The position numbers and the translations under genes are program-made. 64,000 nucleotides of DNA, taken from contig NC_061771.1 of assembly GCF_022458985.1 (NCBI RefSeq), positions 22,641,501-22,705,500 on the forward strand, read 5' to 3'. This document shows, one piece after another, positions 36,404-47,058 of this stretch. Positions within the stretch are counted from its first letter, which is position 1. Each line of letters begins with the position of its first letter. The notes beneath the pieces were generated by a model. It did no database searches. It saw only the letters and a program-made list of their open reading frames with translations, and had not been told where the DNA came from. The DNA comes from Mugil cephalus. Its lineage: Eukaryota; Chordata; Actinopteri; Mugiliformes; Mugilidae.

Positions 36404-39400
36404 AAGATGCACCTCGTGTTACTCGGGTATTCATGTTAGCTCAGTTTGGTGCTCGCTGACGTGAAAGCACACTTTATTTCCTCCTGCTGGCTTCTTTCTC
36501 CACTCTCCACCTTTTCATAAAGCAGCACTTTTGCACACACAGACAGACACACACACACACACACATGCGCGCTTTGCTCTCCCGGTCCTTCTCAGGTGCT
36601 GCCCGCTGCGATGTCCAGTGCTGAGTGTTGCTGTATCTGCGTTCGCAGCAGGACGTGCACACACGAGAGCGCACTCTCACACAAACCGCACACACACACA
36701 CACACCCACACAGATCCTGTTACACTAAATGTGTTCACAGCAGGGTAAACCTGATTCAAAGAGCTAGCGAGAAAGTCTAATGATTGATGATAAGACCGGA
36801 ATATCCGCAGCCACAGCAAAATCACACAAACAGGTTATCTGGGACCTCCAGGCACTGAGCTGCTTTCACATAACAGAGGAAATGTGCTGGGGATCATTAG
36901 CTCGCACACGCGCACACGCGCACAGGGCTGTAACAGCCAAATTCACATGCGTGCACGTTACAGGCCAAACCCAGGCCCGGAATATTCAATAAAATGCCTA
37001 CACGTGCCACCAAGATTCCCTCTTGCACGCTTGCTTTTTTCCTCTCCCCTTCTCCCAGCTACTTTGAGGCAAGTTTCTGCTGAACTGCTGAGGAGGCAGG
37101 CAGGTAAGCAGGCACATCAGCAGCGGGGCAGAGGTGCTGTTAGTCTGATGAGCAGTAAAGCTGTCAACACCAGAATAGCTATGAGAAGAGGCTGCATTTG
37201 CCCTCATGTTTACCAAGCTAAAATCCCTCCTGCCTCTTCCTGCCTAACGTAATCCTTTTAGGCCACGGCGTCCTTAACATCTACGTTTTGAACTTGCTGA
37301 ACGACACACAGAGCGCGGCGAAGCCGAAGCAGGTGTCGTACGTTCGAAGCGTCGGGGCTGTAGCTTCGGCTTGTCCAAGGACTGTATTTACTGTTGTGAT
37401 ATGACGAAGGTGTTGCTCCTGTACCGAAAGTGTGATTGGAGTCTTTCCCACTGACGTAAGCCGGAGGAGCGTTCTCATAGAACAGTGATGTAATGGGCTG
37501 CGAAGGTACTAGTCAGTTCTTTTTGCTTCCTCCTCCTCCTCCTCCTCCTCCTCTCTATCTCACTATTTCTCCCTCCCATCTCTCTATTTTTTTCTCTCTT
37601 TCTCTCCTTCCCTTTTCACTTGGCAAGCTACTCCTTCCACTCCTCTGGGATCACTGAAATCCAACCCAACAGCGCCCTCGCTCGGTCACAGAAAGGAACT
37701 GCAACCAGAAACGTCTTCTTGTATTAGGTAAGTTTCATCCATGCACACGTATTCCGCTTATTCTCCCCCCGCCTCCCAACTCCCTCCCTCCTCCAAGATA
37801 TACACATATATAAATATATATATATATGGATATATATTTATATTCCATTCAGTTGCAGCTCACCCAGATCTGTCCTTGAATGTTTTGTCAGACACTTTCC
37901 ACACACAGACGCTCCTTTTGTCACATTAACTGTCAGAAACGTGAAACATTTATTAGGCTCAAGTCCCCACTAAGGAGTCCCACGCTGGTTCTTCTCCTCC
38001 TCCTCTTCCCCTCCTCTTCTTTCATTCTGTCCTTGTTCTCTTGTCTTCTTCAAAGAAGAGCCGGCAGCTCTCCCCGAGACGCCCGGGAGACACCGCGCGA
38101 GACAAAACAGACAAACCTCGCAGCTCTCTCCTCTACTTGACCATCCCTTTGTGTGTGCATGTGTGTGGATTCAGCAACAGCAGCAGGAGCACCAGTCCGT
38201 CATCATGCGCAGACACACACAAAGACAGTTTTGTCTTTTCTCTGTGGGCCTTGACTTTATATGTCCAACATTGCGTAGAGCTCATACTGACACAAATGCA
38301 GACGCATATGCGCACAATGGCATACATACCGGAGTTCGGCCTTGGAGTAAATCAGCTATTAAGGCGACTGCTGCCTTTCCAAGAACACTGCAGAACTTAA
38401 GAGAAGGGGCACACGAGCGAAGACATGACAGCACACGCACTCACATGTATGCAACACATATATGTGCTCACCACGCGCACACACACACACACATACCAAA
38501 ATTCAACTGGGGTTGTGAGGGGAGGAGGAAGCCCACGACATAAATATCCAATTACCAAACACATCAAACGCACAGAGGATGAAATATTGATAACTTTGAG
38601 ATATTTATGTAATCCACAATGGTGCCTTATATAAGTGTTCCATTTACGAGGAGAAGCAGAAATGTGCAGGGAGGTATTGTTTTTTTTGTTGTTGTTTTGT
38701 TGTTGTTGTTGGTGGTGGGTTTTTTTAACACAAAAAGAGAGAAAACTCTTTGGCAGAAGACGGCGCGAGCATACGAGGGAAGCTGGTGAAGACGAATGTG
38801 CTCTCCTTCTGCGGCTCTCCAACCACGTTAAGAGCATGCATGTGCGCGAGAGCGTCTTCGACCGAGCGAGGCTTTGAGATGCAACGCGGCAAACCGACAT
38901 GAGAGCGACAACAAGGGGCGACTTAAGCTGCAGCGGCGCTCTCCTGCTCTAGTGCCGGATGCACGTTTACGAGGGGGAGTGACTGGGATGTTTTATTCGG
39001 CGCTTCACACGCGGCCGTCAATCGTCCTGTGATAAAGCCCCTTCCAAGCATATGGAGCCGACGGGGGGAGGGTTTTGGGGGGCTTCTGTCGCCACTGCTT
39101 CGCTTTGAGCTGCAGATCATAGAGCCTTTGCAAAGGGATAAACAAGCAAGGAAATATGGATTCTCTCTAATTAATTGTAAATTGTCACCACTTGAAGTGG
39201 GGATGCTGAGTGATGTGTGCGTGTGGAGTACGTGTTTGTGCGAGGGGAAAACGAGTGGGGGTTGGGGGGGTGGGGGGACAGAGGGGAAGACGGAATAATT
39301 TTACTTAACTTTCGTGCCTTATCAACAAGCCACTCTTCGGGGTTTTTTCCTTTGAAACTGCTGTTCCCCCACTAAGGCCGAATAAATTAGAACTCTAAAT

Positions 39401-40479
39401 AGGAATAATAATGAGAGCATACATTATTTCTGTTGTTGGTGCTGGCTGATGTTGTTGTTTGTTGTTTGTTGTTTGTGTCGGCAGGAAGGCTCAGATCTCC
39501 ACATGTGGAGGGGGGGAGAGGAGGGAGGGGGGGTAAATAAAATAAATAAATAAATAAAAAGGTAACTTCACTGCATGTTTTATAGGTTTGGAAAATCATT
39601 TTAATGGTGACCCAAAAAGATGTCCTAGATATTTGGGGAACATCCTTTTGAAAAATTCCTGAAACTACACACAGAGACACGGAGGAGAGAAGGGGGAGGT
39701 GGAGGGGTGCAGAGGAAAACAGAGGGAACAATTAAATGAAGTGTAGGTTCTTATTGTGAATGACTTACACATTTTTTTTCTGCCATGCAAGTTGAAAACC
39801 GTCCTTTCCTTTCTGAATGTGTAATTTATCACGGCTGTCAGCAGTGACTGGTAAACCATATGGTGGATGTTTTATCATTACTAATGCTCATTTAAAGATG
39901 ATCCTCCGCTCTCAGACACCTCATCCACGAGAGTCTCTTACCCTCACTGTGTTCCACTTGCGGTTTAACAACTCCTCGTTGACTTCCCATCAGCGCTCCC
40001 ACTTAGGGAAATCCCTGAAGCCATTTTAAACACTGTTCCACTGCTCTGAAAATTCAAGTGGTCCTTTGTGCAACTGTGTCATGCACACTGAAGGCGCGAA
40101 TTTTACCCAAAAATCCTCCGTGAGCTCTCATCATTAAGGCACAATAAATATATATATATTTTTAAAAATCATCTCGAATGTAGAGGTCACGAGACAAATG
40201 TTGCAATTCAGCTGGTCTAAATAATTAAAACCACGCATGCAATAGATTAGTGATTGTACGACATTTAATCATTTATATATCAATTGGGACCAATTACTTC
40301 TTTATTTCTATTTAGTGGAAGCGCATTCAGCTTTTAACTACCATCTCCCACTCTATTGGTCCAAGAGCAGTTTTTAGAGAATAATACAAATACAAAAAAT
40401 GTGGACTTTTACTCAAACGCATATCCACCACATGTCTGAACTAGCAAGGAATTCAAGAATTTAAATTAGAATTGTTCAT
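35638..40479. other. Non-coding region with dinucleotide tracts and candidate untranslated exons
   Basis: (TG)n and (CA)n tracts lie near 36368-36400, 36535-36564, 36684-36710 and 38478-38494. (CTC)n at 37529-37552 precedes a sequence ending TTGTATTAG|gtaagt (donor at 37729-37730), a layout that could be an untranslated exon. CpG density is raised around 38060-38110 and 38900-39110. The AT-rich block 40120-40330 with TAAT motifs looks regulatory. No coding gene supported. Confidence 0.4.
37529..37552. repeat. (CTC)8 trinucleotide repeat
   Basis: Pure CTC/CCT run in a pyrimidine-rich stretch. Confidence 0.95.
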
Positions 40480-40499
40480 TATCCGTAACCGTTTATCCT

Positions 40500-41117
40500 C
40501 CAGAGCAAGGACAAACATACAGCCTGTGGGCCTAAGCGGATCGAGTCCATGGGATGAATTTGCAAAGCGCTAGACAAAACGTTACACAGAAGACACGGGC
40601 TGCAGTATTTTAACATAATTGACACCTATTCCTAATTTGTCCACTAGGGGGCGGATTGTTTTAGTATGAGTAATGAGCACAAGGAGACACTGAGACCAAG
40701 AACTAAACAGCAGACGGCAGCAATGTGCCGAAATTGCACTTAATTTTCAGGTTGTTCATAAAATATTTTGCAAAAGGAGGGTTCAAATGTAAAAACTAGC
40801 ACGGGGGTGTGCATTTAATTTCTTCGGGGAGCCACATCAAAAATGTGAGCTGTGTTGGAGGTTGGCCGAACCAACAATAACTTGAACTTAATTCTGCTCA
40901 ATATTAATGTTCTCCCATTGTAAAAAAAAAACATTGTATGCGGCCCGCGGGCCTTAAATTGCCCAGGTCTGTACTAGCATAATGCGCTTCTGTGCTGCAC
41001 TAAAGCAAAAGGAAAATTTTGGAGTTGTAATTATGCTATTATGTTAGTGGTACGGCCTGTTTGAGATAAAAGTGAGCTGTATGTGGCCCCGGAACTAAAA
41101 TGAGTTTGACAGACCTT
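40500..41117. mobile_element. hAT-like relic (TGTCAAACTCATTTTAGTTC family), copy 1
   Basis: Shares ACTAAACAGCAGACGGCAGC, CGAAATTGCACTTAATTTTC and a right end GGAACTAAAATGAGTTTGAC with the complete copy at 55039-55431. The right TIR is degraded (GTTTGACAGACC). Confidence 0.65.
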
Positions 41118-41377
41118 CCCTTGAGCATTGAATCCAAAAGGCCATTGTCAGTGGGAGCCTGGAGGCTCAAGGTGTAACAATATTGACAATAGCCCTGTTA
41201 GAGCACCATTCATAGGGTAAGTAGCCTAGGCACACAGTCCCCCTCTTAACGACAGGTAAGTACCAGCCATTATGGAAATAGTGACTCTAGTTTCTGGTCA
41301 AGCAATATTCTGGTGAGTGTTACCCACAGAGTTTTCCTTTTTAAACCTCAACTTCCCCCTAGTCTCTCAGAACTGAA

Positions 41378-41490
41378 GAAGCTACTTGGATGAGCAGCGA
41401 AACGTCTTCAAGAAATCCTACAAGTCTACTTGCCTTTATTCAATGCCTTTTTGGATTACTATGACCTGGATGACCGAGAACCTTCACAGA
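41378..41490. repeat. Fragment of the element also present at 24180-24640
   Basis: GAAGAAGCTACTTGGATGAG, CAGCGAAACGTCTTCAAGAA and GACCTGGATGACCGAGAACC are shared motifs. Confidence 0.5.
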
Positions 41491-42120
41491 ATTGAGCACT
41501 GAGTCTCAATTGATGTGTCCCGCCCCCTAAATGGTTAAAACATTATTACTGTAAATATTTCCCTCTCTAGCGTAGCAACCTGCTGTTTCATTTTGGTTCT
41601 ATCAGCATGTTGACATACTTTACTGATATTTTTAACTATCCCAAGTCTGAACTCTGAACTGCTCCGTCTTTTCATAAAATCTATTTGAAAAGTTGAAAAT
41701 GTATCTCGATTTGGGTCACAACTTGTCATTTAGAAGTGGTGGTGGGTGCCAAAGCCAGACCTACGGTGGGCCTGAAGATCACGACACAACAACATTTCAG
41801 AAAACATAATGACATTTCAGAAAACACAATGACATTGCAGAAAACATGTTGTTGTGTTTGTGAAATCTTGTTGTGTTTTTGTGAAATATCGTTTTTTTAT
41901 TATTATTATTATTATTTTGTAGTGTTTTCTGAAATGTCGTTGTGTTTTGACCTTCAGGGCCACCATTCAGACCAGTTGAGAACTGATGTTGGGATGTTTT
42001 GTGCAATGTCACTGTGTTTTTGTGAAATGTCATTGTGTTTTCTGTAATGTTGTTTCATTTTGTGAAATGTCGTTGTGTTTTGACCTTCAGGGCCACTGTA
42101 CAGACCAGTTGAGAACACAA

Positions 42121-42164
42121 ATAGATAGATAGATTACTTTATTCATCTCCGAAGGGAAAATAGG
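42121..42164 (-). repeat. LINE-type 3' tail with (ATCT)n end, next to the tRNA-Gly
   Basis: Read on the minus strand, the tRNA and its T run are followed by TTTTCCCTTCGGAGATGAAT, then AAAGTAATCTATCTATCTAT. This is the common fish LINE 3' end (a CCCTTCGGGGATCAATAAAGT-like motif followed by a tetranucleotide tail). Confidence 0.6.
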
Positions 42165-42174
42165 TAAAAAACAA

Positions 42175-42245
42175 TGCGCTGCCCGGGAATCGAACCCGGG
42201 TCGCAAGAATGGGAATCTTGCATGATACCGCTACACCAGCAGCGC
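42175..42245 (-). tRNA. tRNA-Gly (anticodon CCC)
   Basis: The minus strand gives a 71-nt cloverleaf. It has a seven-pair acceptor stem (GCGCTGC/GCAGCGC, discriminator A), an A box TGGTGTAGCGG, an anticodon stem CAAGA/TCTTG around loop TTCCCAT (anticodon CCC), and a B box GGTTCGATTCC with a perfect T stem. There is no intron. A T6 run follows nine bases after the discriminator, at 42165-42170 on the plus strand, which suits a Pol III terminator. The gene lies inside a minisatellite and next to a LINE-type tail, so it may be a retrocopy rather than an ancestral gene, although no base looks damaged. Confidence 0.93.
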
Positions 42246-42639
42246 CGATAAATGTGCATTATGTGCAATGTTGCTGTATTTTTGTGAAATGTAATTGTGT
42301 TTTCTGTAATGTTGTTGTGTTTTCTTTAATTTTGTTGTGTTTTCTGCAATGTCGTTGTATTTTGACCTTCAGGCAGACCTTTGACAGACCAGTTGAGAAC
42401 CGATGTTGGTATGTTTTGTGCAATGTCGCTGTGTTTTTGTGAAATGTCTTTGTGTTTTCTGTAATGTTGTTGCATTTTGTGAAATGTCATTGTGTTTTCT
42501 GTAATGTTGTTGTGTTTTGTGAAATGTCATTGTGTTTTCTGAAATGTTGTGTTTTGACAATAGGGCCACCGTACAGACCAGTTGAGAACCAATGCTCTAG
42601 AGGGTACAAACTAAGCAGGTCGTCCCGTTGATCACAGCG

Positions 42640-42815
42640 CTAACACTCACATCTACAACAACAGACAATTTAGAATCGACAAATGACCGTCTGTGCCTGT
42701 CTTTGAACTGTGAGAAGAAGTCAGAGCCCTTGGAAAAGGACCACCTAGGTACAGGGAGAATATGGAAACTCAGTAGAGAAAGGCAATAAATGACTGGTGG
42801 GACCGAACCCAGGAA
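42640..42815 (-). repeat. LINE/SINE 3'-tail repeat fragment, reverse copy
   Basis: GACAATTTAGAATCGACAAA, TGTCTTTGAACTGTGAGAAG and GGTGGGACCGAACCCAGGAA are the reverse orientation of the repeat at 2888-3020, including its closing GAACCCAGGA. Confidence 0.65.
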
Positions 42816-45530
42816 CAATATTCATTTATATTGGTTCTATTACCGTTTTTAAGTATTAAGTCAGCCTAAGGTGAAACACAAACTTTCCATTAATCATACC
42901 TAATAATAAACAGGAGCAGCAATGCAACAAACTATTTTTAAATACACACACAGAAGACAAAAAAAAAACTCACATGTCAAAACTGTAGAAAACTTATCTT
43001 GACTGGAGCTGGCATTCGTCAAGACCTCGTTACTTGCTGTTAGTGTTCCTCTGCTAGAAGTGGCAAAAGTTAGACTGGAATAAGAATTTACCGCCTTAAA
43101 TTGGGGTCACCTGAATTGTACTGGCAGAGCGTGGTGCTTCATATAAAAAAAAAAACGCTGGTTTTGGACATAAACAGCAAATGTATTTGAAATTTTTTAT
43201 TTTTTTTTACATTAACAAAATTACAAATAGTTGCATAAATGAAGAAACGCAGATTTTCCTACATTACATGCACACACAAATGTGCTCATCCTCTTGACAC
43301 TTCACGTCAAGCGTCATGTTAGAAAAATAATAATCCTCCCAATCACTCGGGCAGAGTAAACTGAAGTGATTACTTGCCACATACAATATTTTTGCTCTTG
43401 CTAAGTAAGGTAGCGTTGGTGAGTGCGAGCCACCGGGCCGGGGTAGAGGTTAACGCTTTGTTACGTTGTGGAGAGCACGTCTGAAATTCCAACAGTGGCG
43501 TGTGAAATACAGACAGCAACTTCTATGGCCTCACAGCAGTGCACAAGGTGCTGCTCCTCCCAGCCCTAAACATAGACCAGAAACTCCAAACTGCACAGCG
43601 TTTCCACCTTCACACAGATCACTTTATTATTCAAATAACATATAATGATGAAGATGATTTACCCCATGTGATCAAAACAGAAGGTGGCCATTTATGGGCC
43701 GCTGAGTCTTTGGAAATTGGTTTCTGTCTATCCTAATGAAATACATATTCATAGGAGAATCTGTTGTGTATCAAAGCTACATTTTTCAAACTAAAAAGCA
43801 GTTTAGCAATTATTACTGTGTGTATGTGTGTGTGTGTGTGGAAAGCGCACATTCATGTGTACGTAGACAGTATACAGTATGCATCTTTGTAACAATCCCC
43901 CTCTCCAGCCCAGTCACAAGTCAAATTTAAAGTTCTACTGCCTGGTAGCACAAAGCACAGTGTGGAGCTCATGTGACTGCATTAACCTTTCAGACCTAAT
44001 CTCCTGCAGTCACGAACGAGAGAAAGAGAGAGATCAGAAAAGTGGAGTTCACCAAGCATGTAACACACTAAACAGAAAAGACAGCAGCTCAGATGTTTTG
44101 TTGCTCCTCCAAAGCTCCCGAGCCTCGGTTTCTGTCTATAGTTTGTTTTGACGCGCAGTACAGAAACCCCCCAATGTGAGGAATTTCAGATTTGGCACCG
44201 AATTGTCAAGTAAATTGAGCCGAACGAGAGATCGCTGCGCAGGCTTCAAAAGCAACGCAAAGAACACAGAGAGGAACACTGACATGTCCTCATCCCAACG
44301 CTGACAGTGAAAAAGTCTCTATTATTTCTTTAGTTAGTTAGCTTCATAGCTTGCAGCAGCCTCTTAGTGTTCCCGCTGAGGAGCTGACAATATAATAAGC
44401 TGGTGGGTCAAGGCGTCTCATTGGTTCCATGACAGGGGTTCATAGTTTTGTCACGCTGGCCCTTTGTTTTGAGAATCAATGGAGCCTTTAGTGGGAATCA
44501 GATGATTTCATGGAAAAGCGAGATACAGTAGAAATTCCCAGAAGGCCTGCTATTATGGGGCAGATCACAGGGTGACTGCGGCAAGATCCAACATGGGAAT
44601 ATTACTCTTCTCAAAGGGGAGACTGCAGTATCTAAACAGAGTTGAAGTAGAAAGATTCAAATTCAGTGCTTCAAATGGGCACCAATGCCACTTTTAAGTC
44701 TTCCAGCAGCTCCTTTTAAAGTCAAACATTTCAACCTCAAACTGAATCCAGTCAGCTTAATTGTGTTGTGTTTTGTGTAAATGGTTCCATTCATGTTCTC
44801 TTTGGATCTTTGGGTGTGATGAAATGTAAGAAAAAAAAAAAAACTGTCGTCATCTCATGCGTCATAGTCCTGCTGACTTGGCTGGTTAGGATTGAAGCAA
44901 TTATTAAGAATTTTTGATTGTTCAGTGCAGTAAATGTTAATATAATCAACAGTTTGGTCAAATGATGTCGTAGCTACTTGCTGTTTGATTGGAGAGACTA
45001 TAACAATTATTTTCTTAGCTGAACAATATTGTTCTCATCTATATTATTCCTGAGAAGAGTAAATGAGTTAACTAGTGATCTAACGTTCAAGAGCAGGGCC
45101 ACACCTCAAACACTCCTCTAATGGAAGTCGACGCTGAGTCTCCTCTACTCTGGCCACTAATGACAAGTAGCCCGGGCAAGGTTGACCCACACACGACCCA
45201 CACATCGCTCCTCTCCCTCAGTCCCATCATTCATCCCTCTTTCCATTAACTTCTTAATCATCATTGTTGGTTAACAGCCGAGGTCCTTGATAGTGAAGAA
45301 TAATTCAAGAAGTTGTCGTTTGTTCAACGCCAAGTATGTGAAACATGACTAGAGGAAATTGGGGGACATTTAGTTGCAGATTATTCAGGGTAATATTTGG
45401 CAAATTAGGAGTAAGTGCACCAAATTTTATGCAGTTCCCTTCTCAATGAAAGTGACTATTGAGCTGCAGGAAGGGTTGGGCAGCGCCAAAGTGAAAGTGA
45501 ATTTCATAACAATCAGTATGGTGATTGTTA
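42816..45530. other. Non-coding stretch
   Basis: A (TG)n tract lies near 43817-43839 and a poly-A run at 44830. 44440-44640 is complex sequence without repeats or frame. 45190-45310 faintly resembles the duplicated block at 23290 and 33764. No gene. Confidence 0.4.
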
Positions 45531-45539
45531 AGATCAGTT

Positions 45540-45887
45540 CAATCTAGTGTGGATATAACTCCAAAAGGGCCTGCAGGCCAAAATTACATAGAAGACAAGA
45601 CATTTTTTCAACGAAAATAACTTCCTATCCCTAATTTGTCCACTGTTTTAGTCAGAGAAGTGGACAGAACACAACACTGAGACTGAGGACTACACAGCAG
45701 AAAGCAATGTTCTAAAGAGTTTTCTTATTTTTTGAAAGGATAGTTTATTGAATGTAATCATTCTACAAAAATCTGTAGTTGTCGTTACTTACAGGTTATT
45801 ATTCTAGTTTATCTTAGTGGTCCAGTCAACTGTAGATCAAATTGGGTGGAATGTGGCCCCCGAACTAAAATGAGTTTGACACCCCTG
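45540..45887. mobile_element. hAT-like relic, copy 2
   Basis: The right end CGAACTAAAATGAGTTTGAC then ACCCCTG is intact. The interior keeps ACTACACAGCAGAAAGCAAT. The left end is not clear. Confidence 0.6.
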
Positions 45888-47058
45888 ATATAGGGTCAGT
45901 GTGTCGTCAGTGTCAAATATCTACTCTGTATTTCCAGCAGCTCTTCGTTTGTTTGGTCATTTCTGTCCATTTAACTTAAAGTGAGTGCTTGTAAACAAGT
46001 CAAGCTCATATTTGCTGTAACTTTGGGAAAAAAAATGAAACTCTCCAAGTGGTTGTTTGTCTCAGGGATGACAACCTATGTGTAAATAAACCGCAGCCAA
46101 AAAGCAGTCCTGGACATATATTATTATTATTTAGCCATACTCCGTGGCTGGCACTGTGCATTTATACAGTAAATTTACAGTGTAAATATGCAGTACATAC
46201 CACTATTACCACCACAATTAAAGTGATATCTGCTTCCAATTACTTTACATTGCCACACTAATCCTGTCACCATGAGAATGAACAGGAACACAGCAGACAT
46301 CGATGTGACATAAACATTCTTTGCGTTACATAACATGTGAGACATGGATATCTTTGTTAGATAACAGTAGGTAACCATAAGGCATCTCCCGTCTAATCCT
46401 GGCTATGCACAGCAGACTGGTGAGAGAGACGTGGGTGTAGTGGTAAAATGAAAGGGCTTTAAATAGTGAATGAAAAAAACACCTGTGACATACACGCCAT
46501 GGGAGACAGGTCCTTTATTCCCTGCGAATTAACTCACGAAAATACCTCTTTTTGTCAGAGTCATTATGATATTATTCCAAACTCTTGGCCGTAACCTTTC
46601 TGTGGTACGTCGAGGTCTAATTTCTCTACTTCTGCATCAAGCCCTAGTGGTACCATCACTCACGCCCCAAACTCGCAGCCCACCTATAATTGCTCCTCCG
46701 GAGTTCACTGTGTGTGTGACATGCCGCCCATGTTTCACCACAGCCCTTGTAAGAGTCTCGAAAGCATTTGACACCCAAGTGCTACTTTATGTCGCAACAC
46801 CGTAGAGACACCTGGCGGTACGAAGACATCTTCTGGTGGCAATATTTAACATGGCCGTGTTCGTTTTTCACCCTCCCTCATTTTGTCGTCACCTGCTGAC
46901 ATCGCCCTCCCTTTGGAAAGGCCCAATTTACTGTCCGGCCATCCGGAGTCCACACACTCAGTTTATGTCTTGTGGTGGTGTACGTACTCACTGACATCTG
47001 GGGAAAGATTTTAAGCCTGGGATATATATGTACATATTTTGATGTTTTCTCTGACACC
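45888..47058. other. Upstream region of the acidic membrane protein gene
   Basis: No element or gene recognised. The promoter of the downstream gene should lie here; only the TATA-like motif at 47023 is visible. Confidence 0.35.
47023..47029 (+). promoter_or_regulatory. TATA-like element before the acidic membrane protein gene
   Basis: TATATAT lies 30 bases before the ATG. If it acts as a TATA box, the 5' UTR would be under 10 bases. A start site further upstream is equally possible, so this is a weak call. Confidence 0.25.

Larger units (their letters stand above)
41785..42580. repeat. Minisatellite of about 20-bp half-units (GAAATGTCATTGTGTTTTCT type)
   Basis: The block is built from variants of GAAATGTCATTGTGTTTTCT and GTAATGTTGTTGTGTTTTGT, on the left in the opposite orientation (AACATTTCAGAAAACACAAT). 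A spacer resembling TTCAGGGCCACNGTACAGACC recurs four times (near 41957, 42087, 42370 and 42565). The tRNA-Gly with its tail interrupts the array at 42121-42245. Small open frames across it are artefacts of the repeat. Confidence 0.8.

Noticed and set aside
41736..42047. 103-codon frame in the minisatellite
   Set aside because: The frame follows repeat periodicity and has runs such as YYYYYY from a TTA repeat; not a gene.
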